Positions 1-10,717 of a stretch of DNA of 64,000 nucleotides are shown piece after piece; within the stretch, counting starts at the first letter, position 1, and each line of letters opens with the position of its first letter. Position numbers and translations under genes: made by a program. Where the stretch lies: positions 1 through 64,000 of the forward strand of contig NZ_JAQQLF010000020.1 of assembly GCF_028548455.1 (NCBI RefSeq), in the 5' to 3' direction. The notes below the pieces were generated by a model. It was not told the origin of the DNA and searched no databases. It worked only from the letters and a program-made list of their open reading frames with translations. This stretch comes from Vogesella aquatica (lineage in GTDB: Bacteria; Pseudomonadota; Gammaproteobacteria; Burkholderiales; Chromobacteriaceae).

Positions 1-98
1 ACTATACCCAGACAGACAAAGGGCGTCAACACTTACCTCGCAATAAACTGCAAGTATTTGCTTAAGGTGTTGATTTGCAACGGCTACGAAAAGCAAAA

Positions 99-122
99 AA
101 GTTGGCCGCAGGCGGCCAACTT
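99..122 (-). terminator. Terminator after the pirin pair, built from a GTTGGCCGCA inverted pair
   Basis: AAGTTGGCCGC and GCGGCCAACTT are separated by AG. On the minus strand the hairpin is followed by a T run (the aaaaaa at about 95-100). It lies just downstream of the stop at 151 and would end the two-gene pirin transcript. Both arms are copies of the dispersed motif. Confidence 0.75.
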
Positions 123-150
123 GGTACACGGCTTTATATAACACGGTGCA

Positions 151-1011
151 TCAGGGCAGCGGAATAAACTCGTTTTCACCGTTTACCATGGCAAAACGGC
201 CATTAGCCCAATCATCACGTGCCTGCTGCAGCCTGTTTCGGTCGCTGGCCACGAAGTTCCAGTCCAGGTAACGCGGGCCGTCCAGCGGCGCGCCACCAAA
301 CAGTACGCCACTAGCACCTGCCGAGGTGCTGATCTGGCTGGCCTGTTCGCCCAGCACAATCAGCTCGCCAGCCTGGATGGTTTCATTCCCTATCTGCACG
401 CTGCCATCAAACAGGTACAGGCCGCGCTCTACCACATGTGCCGGCAGGGTGAGGCTGGCGCCGGCGGCCAGCTGCCAGGATAAATACAGCGTGGGGGCAA
501 AAGTGCGCACAGGCGACTGATGGTTGGCCGCATTGCCTATCAGCAGCTGCAAACTGGCGCCACCTTCTTGCCAAGTGGGCAGTGTGCTGGCCGCGTAGTG
601 ATGGAATGCCGGCTCGCAGGCTTCATCGGCTTGCGGCAGTGCCAGCCACATCTGCAGGCCTTCTATCGCTTGACCGGCCTGGCGTATGTCTGCGGGTACA
701 CGCTCGGAGTGCACGATACCGCGCCCGGCTACCATCAGATTGATGTCACCCGGGGTGATGCGCTGCTCGGTACCCAGGCTGTCGCGATGCATCATCTCGC
801 CCTGACGCAGGTAGGTCACCGTGGCCAGACCAATATGCGGATGCGGGCGTACATCGCCAGCCGTGCCTTCGGCGGCAAACCGCGCCGACCCCATGTGATC
901 CAGAAACACGAAGGGGCCGATGCTGCGGGTACCCATCACGGGCAACAAGCGGCGTACGATGAAGCCGATGTCTTTGCTGACGGGCTGGATACGGCGAACG
1001 ATGTCGGACAT
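151..1011 (-). CDS. Pirin family protein (cupin), second gene of a tandem pair
   Basis: A bicupin of 286 aa. The N-terminal cupin carries the pirin metal site: HPH at residues 57-59 and H101/E103 in the GIVHSE motif, positions that match human pirin almost residue for residue. Bacterial pirins such as YhhW have quercetin 2,3-dioxygenase activity in vitro, but the physiological role is usually unknown, so substrate is not assigned. The start at 1011 was chosen because AGGAG lies 8 bases upstream on the minus strand and the product begins MSDIVRRI as in relatives; an upstream in-frame start would add 14 unsupported residues. The gene begins 10 bases after the stop of a second pirin gene, so the two are almost certainly co-transcribed. 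They are clearly different in sequence, so this is an old duplication or two subfamilies. Confidence 0.9.
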   Translation of the reverse strand: MSDIVRRIQPVSKDIGFIVRRLLPVMGTRSIGPFVFLDHMGSARFAAEGTAGDVRPHPHIGLATVTYLRQGEMMHRDSLGTEQRITPGDINLMVAGRGIVHSERVPADIRQAGQAIEGLQMWLALPQADEACEPAFHHYAASTLPTWQEGGASLQLLIGNAANHQSPVRTFAPTLYLSWQLAAGASLTLPAHVVERGLYLFDGSVQIGNETIQAGELIVLGEQASQISTSAGASGVLFGGAPLDGPRYLDWNFVASDRNRLQQARDDWANGRFAMVNGENEFIPLP

Positions 1012-1021
1012 GGTGTGCTCC

Positions 1022-1867
1022 TCAGGCCAGGCGGCCTTGCTGGTAGTCGGCAAAGGCCTGCTCCAGCTCGGCGCGGGTGTTCATCACGAAGGGGCCATAC
1101 TGGGCGATGCTTTCATTCAGCGGCTGGCCGGATAGCACCAGCACGCGCGCGCCCTCGGCGGTAGCCAGCGATACGCCCTCCCCCTGTGCCGACAGAATGG
1201 CCATATGGCCGGTACTTACCGTGCGGCCAACGACATCCAGCTTGCCTTGGTAGACATAGATAAAAGCGTTGTGGCCCGGCTCGATGGCGACATCCAGCTG
1301 CTGCCCGGGCGGCAGGCCGACATCCAGATACAGCGGCTGGGTATCGGGCTGCTGGATGCTACCGGCTTGCTGGCCGTAGTGGCCGGCGATGACCTTGACG
1401 GTAATATCGTTCTCGAGCTGCAGCAGCGGAATGTTGGCCGCGGGAATGTCCTGGTAGGCGGCAGGAATCATCTTGCGGGCCCCAGGCAGGTTGATCCACA
1501 GCTGAAAGCCGTGCATCAGGCCTTCTTCCTGCTCCGGCATTTCGGAATGGATCACCCCGCGCCCGGCTGTCATCCATTGCACGCCACCTGGCCCGAGCAG
1601 ACCTTCATTACCGCCGCTATCACGGTGACGCATGCGGCCAGCCAGCATATAGGTAACGGTTTCGAAGCCGCGATGCGGGTGCGGCGGGAAGCCGGCAATG
1701 TAGTCGCCCGGGTTATCAGAGCGGAACTCGTCCAGCATCAGGAACGGGTCCAGCCGGCGCTGGAGGTCTTGCGTGAGCACACGCTTGAGCTTGACACCCG
1801 CACCATCGGACGTATCGCTACCCTGCACCAAACGCTCTACCTGACGGGATTGGAATACCTTGCTCAT
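1022..1867 (-). CDS. Pirin family protein (cupin), first gene of a tandem pair
   Basis: 281 aa, closest in feel to the YhhW-type pirins. Predicted metal ligands are H63 and H65 (PPHPHRGFET) and H107/E109 (GVIHSEM) in the N-terminal cupin; the C-terminal half is the second, degenerate cupin. A strong AAGGAG sits 6-7 bases before the ATG at 1867; a GTG one codon earlier at 1870 is the alternative. It is the promoter-proximal gene of the pirin pair, with 10 bases to the next start. The substrate cannot be told from sequence. Quercetinase-like dioxygenase activity is known for the family but is not proof for this member. Confidence 0.9.
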   Translation of the reverse strand: MSKVFQSRQVERLVQGSDTSDGAGVKLKRVLTQDLQRRLDPFLMLDEFRSDNPGDYIAGFPPHPHRGFETVTYMLAGRMRHRDSGGNEGLLGPGGVQWMTAGRGVIHSEMPEQEEGLMHGFQLWINLPGARKMIPAAYQDIPAANIPLLQLENDITVKVIAGHYGQQAGSIQQPDTQPLYLDVGLPPGQQLDVAIEPGHNAFIYVYQGKLDVVGRTVSTGHMAILSAQGEGVSLATAEGARVLVLSGQPLNESIAQYGPFVMNTRAELEQAFADYQQGRLA

Positions 1868-1994
1868 CACTCACTCCTTGCTTGATTGCTGATAGCGACA
1901 ATATACAAACATGGCCATGCTGATAAAAGATTAAAAAACTGCCGAGACCTTTCAAATATTCCGAGCAAGCGCGCCACCTGCGGCCAACATGAAA

Positions 1995-2017
1995 AAACAC
2001 CGCACATGGCGGTGTTT
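1995..2017 (-). terminator. Terminator after the EAL/HDOD gene
   Basis: Stem AACACCGC / GCGGTGTT with a five-base loop. On the minus strand the T run corresponds to aaaaaa at 1992-1997. It sits 25 bases past the stop at 2042. A single copy of the dispersed 10-mer abuts it at 1979-1988. Confidence 0.8.
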
Positions 2018-2041
2018 GCTGCACAGGCTGGCGCGGCAGAC

Positions 2042-3454
2042 TCAGTCTGCGTTTTGCCCCAGGATTTCCTGCGCCCAGACCATGGCGTCCAGGTGGATGC
2101 GGTTTACATCTTCGGCATCCAGTTTCAGCATGCGCGCCAGCGTGGTCATGCGCTCGTGGTTGTCTTGCTCGGCCGAGATTGCCAGTGCCAGGTACGGGGC
2201 AAACAGGCCGTGCTGGTTGAGCAGTGCATCAATCACGGTAGGTGGCAGCTCCAGCGGCGATAAGGCTTCGTTGAGCTCGACCTGCATCAGCGAATCCAGC
2301 AGCGAGAACATGCCGGTGAGGAACAGGTGCTCGCACTCCAGCTTGTGGTTACCGCCCTTTTGCCCCAGTGCTTCCATGAAGCGGGCGCGGAACAGCGAGC
2401 GCTCCAGCAGTGCCAGCGAGCGGCCATCCTCGCTCTTGCGCGAGGTAAACAGCAGCATGGTCAGCCACTTGAACAACGACTCGCGCCCCAGCAGCATCAG
2501 CGACTCTTCGATGGTCATGACCTTGCGCGACAAGCCATTCATCGGCGAGTTGATAAAGCGCAGCAGCTTGAACAGCAGCACCGAGTCCAGCTTGAACTGG
2601 GCGTCGATCTCGCGGCTTTCGGCACCGGCGCGCAACAGGCGCATGATTTCCAGCACCCGCATCTGGCTGGCATCGGCCTTGGCGTTGGGCACCGGGTGGA
2701 AGTTGGTGAGGAAGCTGCCCTGGTACAACGCAAAACGCTTGGCCGCACCCGGCGTTTTCACGCACACGTCAAACTCTTCCGCCGAGCCGATATTGCGTGC
2801 GTACCAGCGCGCCGCCGGGTATTTGCCAGGCAGCTGGTCCATGAAGGGCGCCAGCACTTCGTCGGCGGGGGCGGCAAAGTCCATGATCAGCATATCCATG
2901 CGCGACAGCATGTCGTCCTGCAACGGTGGTGGCAGCACGCCATGGCCAAACAGCGCAGGCTCGATGGCAAAACGGCGGCCGGCCGCACGATGTGCGTCAA
3001 TCTTGCTGATGGTGTCAGCCGTTACCGGCTCATCCATGGCCGGGTTCAGCACAAAAATCACGCGCTCGGCGGGAAAGCCTTCCAGCGCCGGATCGCCCAG
3101 CGAAATGGTGGAAATATGCACCAGCGCACGACGGAAGGCCAGCAGGCGGAACACGTCCATATTGATGAGCGTACTGATCATCAGCCTGTCGTACTGCGAC
3201 CACTGGCTGGCACTGGATTCGCGGCGCTTCACCGCATCACGCACCATGAACTCGTAAGCCACCACGCGCAGCTGCATATCGTGCAGCGGCTGGTGCGTGA
3301 CAAAGCCCAGGGTATGCGGCAGCACCGGCGCCGGGCCAGCCGCAGCCGGGCTGGCCGGTGCCGCCTTGCTTGCCCCTGGCACCGCGCCGGGCTCGTTGGC
3401 CGCCTGCGGTGTGTCTTCTTTGCGGGACAGCTTGTCAAACAGGTTCTTGAACAT
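2042..3454 (-). CDS. Degenerate EAL domain plus HDOD domain signalling protein
   Basis: 470 aa. Residues 1-45 are a low-complexity Ala/Pro linker. About 48-250 resemble an EAL domain, but the signature E(A/V)LLR is replaced by AYEFMVRD and the acidic metal ligands are not recognisable, so c-di-GMP hydrolysis is unlikely. About 265-460 form an HDOD domain (SVLLFKLLRFINSP and the IEESLMLLGRE region are typical). EAL-HDOD fusions of the YuxH/CdgJ type act in motility and c-di-GMP-linked regulation without enzyme activity; that role is inferred here. It is monocistronic: own terminator downstream and an unrelated gene (aroC) on the same strand upstream of its start region. Confidence 0.85.
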   Translation of the reverse strand: MFKNLFDKLSRKEDTPQAANEPGAVPGASKAAPASPAAAGPAPVLPHTLGFVTHQPLHDMQLRVVAYEFMVRDAVKRRESSASQWSQYDRLMISTLINMDVFRLLAFRRALVHISTISLGDPALEGFPAERVIFVLNPAMDEPVTADTISKIDAHRAAGRRFAIEPALFGHGVLPPPLQDDMLSRMDMLIMDFAAPADEVLAPFMDQLPGKYPAARWYARNIGSAEEFDVCVKTPGAAKRFALYQGSFLTNFHPVPNAKADASQMRVLEIMRLLRAGAESREIDAQFKLDSVLLFKLLRFINSPMNGLSRKVMTIEESLMLLGRESLFKWLTMLLFTSRKSEDGRSLALLERSLFRARFMEALGQKGGNHKLECEHLFLTGMFSLLDSLMQVELNEALSPLELPPTVIDALLNQHGLFAPYLALAISAEQDNHERMTTLARMLKLDAEDVNRIHLDAMVWAQEILGQNAD

Positions 3455-3493
3455 GGTCAGGCGTCCATCATGGTGCGATAGGTTAATGTCAAT

Positions 3494-4594
3494 TTAGCCG
3501 ATGCTGCCGGGGATGCGCGGGGTGTTTACCCGCACGTCGCCGCATTGCGCACGGTGACGCAGCGCATGGTCGATCAGCACCAGTGCCAGCATAGCCTCGG
3601 CAATAGGGGTAGCGCGAATGCCCACGCACGGGTCGTGGCGGCCATGGGTTTCTACCGTAATGGCTTCGCCGGCCTTGTTGATGCTGCGCCGCGGCTGGGC
3701 AATGGACGAGGTCGGCTTGATGGCCATGGAAACGTCGATCTGCTGGCCGGTGGAGATACCGCCCAGAATGCCACCGGCGTGGTTGCTGGCGAAGCCTTCG
3801 GGGGTGAGCTCGTCGCCGTGCTCGCTGCCGCGCTGGGTCACGCAGCCAAAACCGGCGCCGATTTCTACGCCTTTCACGGCGTTGATATTCATCATGGCGT
3901 AGGCGATATCGGCATCGAGGCGGTCGTAGACCGGCTCGCCCCAGCCTACCGGCACGTTATCGGCCACCACGCGCAGGCGCGCGCCCACCGAGTCCAGGCT
4001 CTTGCGGATGCTGTCCATATACGCTTCCAGCTGCGGCACCACGCTGTCGTCGGCGGCAAAGAACGGGTTGGTATCGACCAGATCCCAGTTTTTGAACGGG
4101 ATGACGACGTCGCCGATCTGCGTCATGTGGCCGCGGATGACAATGCCGAACTGCTCTTTCAGCCACTTCTTGGCAATGGCGCCAGCGGCCACGCGCACGG
4201 CGGTTTCGCGGGCGGAGGAGCGGCCACCACCACGCGGGTCGCGGATGCCGTACTTATGCCAGTAGGTGTAGTCGGCGTGACCTGGGCGGAAGGTGTCGGC
4301 GATATTGCCGTAGTCCTTGCTGCGCTGGTCGGTATTGCGGATCAGCAAGGCGATGGGTGTGCCGGTGGTTTTGCCCTCGTACACGCCGGACAGGATCTCG
4401 ACGGCGTCCGGCTCGCGGCGCTGGGTAACGTGGCGGCTGGTACCCGGTTTGCGGCGGTCCAGCTCCAGCTGGATATCCGCTTCGGTCAGGGCCAGCCCCG
4501 GCGGGCAGCCATCCACAATGCAGCCGATTCCCGGGCCGTGGCTCTCGCCAAAAGAGGTAACAGTAAACAGCAAACCCATGCTATTGCCAGACAT
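3494..4594 (-). CDS. aroC: Chorismate synthase
   Basis: 366 aa, the usual length. It catalyses the last shikimate step, 5-enolpyruvylshikimate-3-phosphate to chorismate, with reduced FMN. Family signatures are present: TSFGESHG (residues 13-20), [11 protein letters not shown], and the C-terminal [18 protein letters not shown] stretch. The start MSGNSMG at 4594 aligns with E. coli AroC (MAGNTIG) and has a weak AGGGA upstream; the open frame extends 51 codons further but into a terminator, which rules that extension out. The next gene on the strand (the EAL/HDOD gene) starts 39 bases beyond the stop, so read-through is possible. Confidence 0.97.
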   Translation of the reverse strand: MSGNSMGLLFTVTSFGESHGPGIGCIVDGCPPGLALTEADIQLELDRRKPGTSRHVTQRREPDAVEILSGVYEGKTTGTPIALLIRNTDQRSKDYGNIADTFRPGHADYTYWHKYGIRDPRGGGRSSARETAVRVAAGAIAKKWLKEQFGIVIRGHMTQIGDVVIPFKNWDLVDTNPFFAADDSVVPQLEAYMDSIRKSLDSVGARLRVVADNVPVGWGEPVYDRLDADIAYAMMNINAVKGVEIGAGFGCVTQRGSEHGDELTPEGFASNHAGGILGGISTGQQIDVSMAIKPTSSIAQPRRSINKAGEAITVETHGRHDPCVGIRATPIAEAMLALVLIDHALRHRAQCGDVRVNTPRIPGSIG

Positions 4595-4709
4595 CGCTTT
4601 ATCCCTGAATTCTTGTGTGATCTCACGCGATTCTAGCATGGCTGGCAGGCGTTCGAGCGCCCACCCTGCCGCAGGCGGGCAGAAGGTTGGCCGCAGCATA
4701 CCGATAAAA

Positions 4710-4732
4710 CAAAACCCGGCCGCAGCCGGGTT
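4710..4732 (-). terminator. Terminator after tdh
   Basis: AACCCGGC / GCCGGGTT hairpin with loop cgca, followed on the minus strand by TTTTG. It lies between the tdh stop and the aroC start. A full copy of the 10-mer motif lies beside it at 4686-4695. Confidence 0.8.
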
Positions 4733-4765
4733 CGATAAGCCATGCACGAGGTATCGTGCCCGAGC

Positions 4766-5791
4766 TTACTGCCAGTCCAGAATCACCTTGCCACTCTGGC
4801 CGGACAGCATGGCGGCAAAGCCGGCCTCGAAGTCGTCCACCTTGAAATGGTGGGTCACAATCGGGGTGATATCCAGCCCGGACTGGATCAGCGCCACCAT
4901 CTTGTACCAGGTTTCGAACATCTCGCGGCCGTAGATGCCCTTGATCTCCAGGCCCTTGAAGATGACCTGGTTCCAGTCGATGGCAGTGTTAGCCGGCGGG
5001 ATACCCAGCAAGGCAACTTTGCCGCCGTGGTTCATCACGTCCAGCATCTGGCGGAAGGCGTGGGGGTTGCCGGACATTTCCAGGCCCACATCGAAGCCTT
5101 CGGTCATGTGCAGCTCCTGCATCACGGCTTTCAGGTCTTCGCGGCCAACGTTCACGGCGCGGGTAGCGCCCATCTGGCGCGCCAGGTCCAGGCGGTAGTC
5201 GTTCACATCGGTAATCACCACATGGCGGGCGCCCACATGCTTGGCGATAGCCACCGCCATGATGCCAATCGGGCCCGCGCCGGTAATCAGTACGTCCTCG
5301 CCCACCAGGTTGAAGCTCAGTGCGGTGTGCACGGCGTTGCCGAACGGGTCGAAGATGGAGGCCAGGTCGTCGGAAATGTCATCCGGAATCGGGAAGGCGT
5401 TGAACGCCGGAATCACCAGGTATTCGGCAAACGCGCCTTCGCGGTTCACGCCCACACCGGTGGTATTGCGGCACAGGTGGCGGCGGCCGGCGCGGCAGTT
5501 ACGGCAGTAGCCGCAGGTAATGTGGCCTTCGCCGGACACGCGCTGGCCAAGGGTAAAGCCCTGCACTTCCGAGCCCATGCCGGCCACCACGCCCACGTAC
5601 TCGTGGCCTACGTGCATCGGCACCGGGATGGTCTTTTGCGCCCAGTCGTCCCAGTTCCAGATATGGATATCGGTGCCACAGATGGCGGTTTTGGTGATCT
5701 TGATCAGCAGGTCGTTATGGCCCACTTCCGGCATGGGTACATCGGTCATGCTCAGGCCGGGTGCGGCCTGCAGTTTGGCTAGTGCTTTCAT
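4766..5791 (-). CDS. tdh: L-threonine 3-dehydrogenase
   Basis: 341 aa, identical in length to the E. coli enzyme. It oxidises L-threonine to 2-amino-3-ketobutyrate with NAD+. It is a zinc-dependent medium-chain dehydrogenase: catalytic zinc ligands C38, H63, E64, and structural zinc cysteines C93, C96, C99, C107, all at the E. coli positions. The Rossmann glycine motif GAGPIGIM is intact. The start at 5791 has AGGAG 7 bases upstream. Gene order kbl then tdh is the classical threonine degradation operon. Here the two are separated by 137 bases occupied by a large inverted repeat (5808-5917), so coupling may be looser than usual. Confidence 0.97.
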   Translation of the reverse strand: MKALAKLQAAPGLSMTDVPMPEVGHNDLLIKITKTAICGTDIHIWNWDDWAQKTIPVPMHVGHEYVGVVAGMGSEVQGFTLGQRVSGEGHITCGYCRNCRAGRRHLCRNTTGVGVNREGAFAEYLVIPAFNAFPIPDDISDDLASIFDPFGNAVHTALSFNLVGEDVLITGAGPIGIMAVAIAKHVGARHVVITDVNDYRLDLARQMGATRAVNVGREDLKAVMQELHMTEGFDVGLEMSGNPHAFRQMLDVMNHGGKVALLGIPPANTAIDWNQVIFKGLEIKGIYGREMFETWYKMVALIQSGLDITPIVTHHFKVDDFEAGFAAMLSGQSGKVILDWQ

Positions 5792-5807
5792 GCAATTACT
5801 CCTGTGT

Positions 5808-5917
5808 TTTGCCACGGAAGCATACGGAACAACACGGACAAGCTGGCCCGCCAGCCGCAGCGCACTGGCATAGCAGCAAGGCAGAGGCCGGTGTGTTTTC
5901 GTGTCTTTCGTGGCAAA
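5808..5917. repeat. Inverted repeat of CCACGGAAG/CACGGAA type between kbl and tdh
   Basis: The left arm (5808-5837) starts TTTGCCACGGAAGCATACGG. The right arm (5888-5917), read in reverse, starts TTTGCCACGAAAGACACGAA. The arms are about 30 bp and 70-75% alike, around a 50-bp centre. A related half-site (cgccacggcagcacacaaaaacacgg) lies at about 50642-50668, so this is a dispersed repeat family, possibly a small MITE. It fills the whole gap between kbl and the tdh ribosome binding site. Confidence 0.6.
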
Positions 5918-5928
5918 GAATCATTTGG

Positions 5929-7128
5929 TCAAATCACGCCCAGTTTGCGGCCAACCTTGATGAAGGCGGCCACGGTGTGCTGCACCTGCTCCAGCGTGTG
6001 GCCGGCGGACATCTGCGTGCGGATGCGCGCCTTGCCTTTGGGCACTACCGGGTAGGAAAAACCGGTGACAAACACGCCTTCGTCCAGCAGGGCCGCGGCC
6101 ATATCGCCCGCCAGTTTGGCATCGCCCAGCATCACCGGAATGATGGGGTGCTGGCCCGGCACCAGGGTAAAGCCGGCTTCGCTCATGGCGGTGCGGAAGT
6201 AATCGGCATTACGTTTGAGGTTGGCGCGCAGCGTGCCGCCTTCTTCTGTTTGCAGAATCTGCAGCACTTTCAGGCTGGCGGCGGTAATGGCCGGCGCCAG
6301 GGTATTGGAGAACAGATAAGGGCGCGAGCGCTGGCGCAGCAGGTCTACGATGGGCTGGCGGGCCGACACATAACCGCCCGATGCCCCGCCCAGCGCCTTG
6401 CCCAGCGTGCCGGTGTAGATATCCACACGGTCGGCCACGCCGCACAGCTCGGGCGTACCGGCACCGCTGTCACCGATAAAACCTACCGCGTGCGAGTCGT
6501 CCACCATCACGATGGCACCGTAGCGCTCGGCCACGTCGCACAGGGTTTTCAGGTCGGCGATGATGCCGTCCATGGAGAACACGCCGTCGGTCACCACCAG
6601 CTTGAAGCGCGCGCCCGCGGCGTCGGCAGCTTGCAGCTGGGCTTCCAGGTCGGCCATATCGTTATTCTTGTAACGGAAGCGCTTGGCCTTGCACAGACGC
6701 ACGCCATCAATGATGGAGGCGTGGTTCAGCTCGTCCGAGATCACCGCGTCTTCTTCGGTGAGCAGGGTTTCGAATACGCCGCCATTAGCGTCGAAGCAGC
6801 TGGAGTACAGAATGGTGTCGTCGGTGCCCAGAAAGCCGGAAATCGCTGCTTCCAGGTCTTTGTGCACCTGCTGGGTACCGCAGATGAAACGTACCGAGGC
6901 ACAGCCGTAACCGTAGTCGTCCAGGCCCTGCTTGGCCGCAGCAATCAGGCGGGCGTCGTCGGCCAGGCCCAGGTAGTTGTTGGCGCAGAAGTTCAGCACA
7001 TCACGGCCACCGCTCAGGGTGATGCCGGCGCGTTGCGGGGTGGCAATCACGCGCTCCGGTTTTTCAAAACCGTCAGCACGGATGTGCGCCAGCGTGGCTT
7101 GCAAATGGGCGAGGTAGGTATGGTTCAT
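5929..7128 (-). CDS. kbl: 2-amino-3-ketobutyrate CoA ligase (glycine C-acetyltransferase)
   Basis: 399 aa PLP enzyme of the alpha-oxoamine synthase family. It cleaves 2-amino-3-ketobutyrate with CoA to glycine and acetyl-CoA, the second step of threonine catabolism. K244 in the [12 protein letters not shown] motif is the PLP lysine, at the same number as in E. coli; the [11 protein letters not shown] and VDDSHAVG motifs are also intact. It is the first gene of kbl-tdh. A copy of the dispersed 10-mer is embedded in the last codons (5946-5955). Confidence 0.97.
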   Translation of the reverse strand: MNHTYLAHLQATLAHIRADGFEKPERVIATPQRAGITLSGGRDVLNFCANNYLGLADDARLIAAAKQGLDDYGYGCASVRFICGTQQVHKDLEAAISGFLGTDDTILYSSCFDANGGVFETLLTEEDAVISDELNHASIIDGVRLCKAKRFRYKNNDMADLEAQLQAADAAGARFKLVVTDGVFSMDGIIADLKTLCDVAERYGAIVMVDDSHAVGFIGDSGAGTPELCGVADRVDIYTGTLGKALGGASGGYVSARQPIVDLLRQRSRPYLFSNTLAPAITAASLKVLQILQTEEGGTLRANLKRNADYFRTAMSEAGFTLVPGQHPIIPVMLGDAKLAGDMAAALLDEGVFVTGFSYPVVPKGKARIRTQMSAGHTLEQVQHTVAAFIKVGRKLGVI

Positions 7129-7304
7129 GGGCTATCCCTGTGGTGTGGCAGGTGCCGAACTGCGGCACGGCGGCAATGTTTCTGTCACCATTCTAGACCC
7201 CTGCCCGCCACATTATCAGGGACAGTTTCGCGCGATTTTGCGGGGGTGAGTGTTACCGTGCCGTGCGACAATAGCCAGCCCCTGACTACCCTGCCCGTTC
7301 CACC

Positions 7305-7493
7305 GTGAGCCAGCCCGCCACCACCCCGCAGTGCCGCCACTGCCAGCACTACTACATTACCCACGATGCGCGCTTTCCCTACGGCTGCCGTGCCATGCAG
7401 ATCAAGAGCAAACGCGCGCCACTACTGGATGTACAGGAAGCGACCGGCCGCCAGTGCGTGATGTTTGTAGCCAAGCCGGCACGCCAGCCATAA
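7305..7493 (+). CDS. Conserved small four-cysteine protein of unknown function
   Basis: 62 aa from a GTG start. The cysteines are C10, C13, C28 and C51; the pattern CRHCxxYYITHDxRFPYGCRAM followed by KSKRxP is a conserved short family in beta- and gammaproteobacteria, sometimes mislabelled uracil-DNA glycosylase. The CxxC pair plus two further cysteines suggests a small zinc site, which is inference. It stands alone, divergent from kbl and convergent with hemB; the hemB terminator begins 3 bases past its stop. Confidence 0.8.
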   Translation: MSQPATTPQCRHCQHYYITHDARFPYGCRAMQIKSKRAPLLDVQEATGRQCVMFVAKPARQP

Positions 7494-7495
7494 AA

Positions 7496-7521
7496 AATGC
7501 GGCCAGGGTTGGCCGCATTGC
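7496..7521 (-). terminator. Terminator after hemB containing the 10-mer
   Basis: TGCGGCCA / TTGGCCGCA stem with a ggg loop; one arm is an exact motif copy (7510-7519). On the minus strand it is followed by a T run from aaaaaa at 7494-7499. It could also act weakly on the plus-strand gene. Confidence 0.75.
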
Positions 7522-7541
7522 AGGCAGATCAGGGTGTAGGC

Positions 7542-8893
<1,352 letters not shown>

Positions 8894-8908
8894 GGTGTTC
8901 CCGCAATG

Positions 8909-8933
8909 AAAAACGCCGGGGTAGCCCCGGCGT
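8909..8933 (-). terminator. Terminator after the symporter gene
   Basis: A perfect 9-bp stem ACGCCGGGG / CCCCGGCGT with loop tag, followed on the minus strand by TTTTT. It lies 30 bases past the agcS stop. Confidence 0.9.
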
Positions 8934-8962
8934 GTCAAGTTTGATTGGTAAGTCGAAGGATA

Positions 8963-10453
8963 TCAGACCTTGTCGTATACCGGTTGGCCGCCATGCTTGC
9001 GCTCGGCATCCAGGTTGTCTTCCGACTGGTGGCTGGTCCAGTAGTCGGCGTTCTTGATACCCAGTTTTTCCGGGTGGAACACCGGGTCCAGGCCCTGCGC
9101 TTTTTGTGCTTCGTAATCGCGCAGCGCAATAAAGGCCGGCTTCTGCAGCAGCAGGATGGCGGCGATGTTCATCCACGCCATCATGCCCACACCGATATCG
9201 CCCAGGCCCCAGGCCAGGTCGGCCGTTTTCACGGTGCCGTATACCACGGTAGCCATGATGCCGATCTTCAGCACCAGGGTCATCCAAGGGCGGTTTACCT
9301 TGCGGCTCAGGTAGGCGATATTGGTTTCGGCGATGTAGTAGTAAGCAATGATGGTGGTGAAGGCAAAGAAGAACAATGCCACAGCCACAAAGATGGAACC
9401 AAAGCCCGGCATGATGTTTTCCATGGCGGTCTGGGTGTAGCCCGGGCCGGCGACCACACCAGCAATACCGGTATACAGCGCCTTGCCATCCGGGCCCTGT
9501 ACGTTGTACTGGCCGGTAATCAGCAGCATGAAGGCGGTAGCCGAGCACACGAACAGGGTATCGATGTAGACCGAGAACGCCTGCACCAGGCCTTGCTTGG
9601 CCGGGTGCGATACCGCAGCGGCAGACGATGCGTGCGGGCCGGTACCCTGGCCGGCTTCGTTGGAGTACACGCCGCGTTTCACGCCCCACTGGATCGCCAT
9701 ACCCAGGATGGCGCCAAAACCGGCGTCCAGGCCAAAGGCACTCTTGATGATCAGGCTCAGTACGTGCGGCAGCTGGTCGATGTGCAGCGCCACGATCACG
9801 CAAGCCACAATAATGTAGCCCAGCGCCATGAACGGCACCACGATCTCGGCAAAGGAAGCAATACGCTTCACACCGCCAAAGATAATGAAGCCCAGCATCA
9901 CGGCCAGCAGTGCAGCGGTCACGTTAGGGTCGATGCCCAGCGCGTTTTGCAGGCCAGCACCGATGGAGTTGGACTGGGTACCCGGCAGCAGCACGCCGCA
10001 GGCAAAGATGGTTGCAATCGCAAACACGATGGCAAACGGCTTCATGCCCAGGCCTTTTTCAATGTAGAAAGCCGGGCCGCCACGGTACTCGCCGTTGATT
10101 TTTTCTTTGTAGATCTGGCCGAGGGTGGATTCGACAAAGGCCGAGCTGGCGCCCAGGAAGGCGACCATCCACATCCAGAACACAGCGCCGGGGCCGCCAA
10201 AGGTGATGGCAGTGGCCACGCCGGCGATGTTACCCGTACCCACACGGCCAGCCAGGGTCATGGCCAGGGCCTGGAACGACGACACGCCGCTACTATCGCT
10301 TTTGCCGTCAAACATCAGGCGGATCATTTCGCCAAAATGGCGTACTTGCGCGAAACGGCTACGGATAGAGAAGTACAGGCCAACGCCGAGGCAAAGAAAA
10401 ATCAGGCCTTTGCTCCAGATCCAGCCATTCAGAAAATCGACTAACGCCTGCAT
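8963..10453 (-). CDS. Sodium:alanine (glycine) symporter, AGCS family
   Basis: 496 aa inner-membrane protein with 10-11 hydrophobic segments. AGCS hallmarks are visible: the N-terminal LNGWIWSKG, the GRVGTGNIAGVATAI glycine-rich segment, and the GAGRGVYSNEAG-like sequence (here GVKRGVYSNEAGQGTGPHASSAAAV). It imports alanine and/or glycine with Na+. The start at 10453 has a strong AAGGAG 6 bases upstream; an open frame extends 36 codons further without support. It is monocistronic, with a terminator downstream. I looked for a glycine riboswitch upstream and did not find one. Confidence 0.93.
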   Translation of the reverse strand: MQALVDFLNGWIWSKGLIFLCLGVGLYFSIRSRFAQVRHFGEMIRLMFDGKSDSSGVSSFQALAMTLAGRVGTGNIAGVATAITFGGPGAVFWMWMVAFLGASSAFVESTLGQIYKEKINGEYRGGPAFYIEKGLGMKPFAIVFAIATIFACGVLLPGTQSNSIGAGLQNALGIDPNVTAALLAVMLGFIIFGGVKRIASFAEIVVPFMALGYIIVACVIVALHIDQLPHVLSLIIKSAFGLDAGFGAILGMAIQWGVKRGVYSNEAGQGTGPHASSAAAVSHPAKQGLVQAFSVYIDTLFVCSATAFMLLITGQYNVQGPDGKALYTGIAGVVAGPGYTQTAMENIMPGFGSIFVAVALFFFAFTTIIAYYYIAETNIAYLSRKVNRPWMTLVLKIGIMATVVYGTVKTADLAWGLGDIGVGMMAWMNIAAILLLQKPAFIALRDYEAQKAQGLDPVFHPEKLGIKNADYWTSHQSEDNLDAERKHGGQPVYDKV

Positions 10454-10653
10454 GTTTGCTCCTTTGATGTCAGGTATTTGCTTTCCCACAAAGCCGGCAG
10501 CCTGGTCGGGGCTACCGCATCGCGCAGGTCGTGATCGCCCGCTTTGCGAAGCCGCAACCATACTGAAACAAAACCTATAGAGCTAGACGCGTGGATACAT
10601 TAACCATTATTTGTCAGACAATCGCCGCCATGCGCACGATGATTGCCGGAAAA

Positions 10654-10690
10654 TAAAAAAACGCACCGCGGGAAAACCCTCGCAGTGCGT
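10654..10690 (-). terminator. Terminator after dnaJ
   Basis: ACGCAC...GTGCGT outer stem with an inner GCG/CGC and loop near gggaaaaccc. On the minus strand it is followed by a T run from ataaaaaa. It closes the grpE-dnaK-dnaJ region. Confidence 0.8.
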
Positions 10691-10717
10691 CTTGTCTACA
10701 ACAATATTTCGATAAGC

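Noticed and set aside
7130-7304. Second small gene between kbl and the four-cysteine protein
   Set aside because: No start with ribosome site; the stretch is short and looks like the divergent promoter region.
10454-10717. Glycine riboswitch before the alanine/glycine symporter
   Set aside because: No conserved glycine aptamer core found on the minus strand in the 264-base upstream region.
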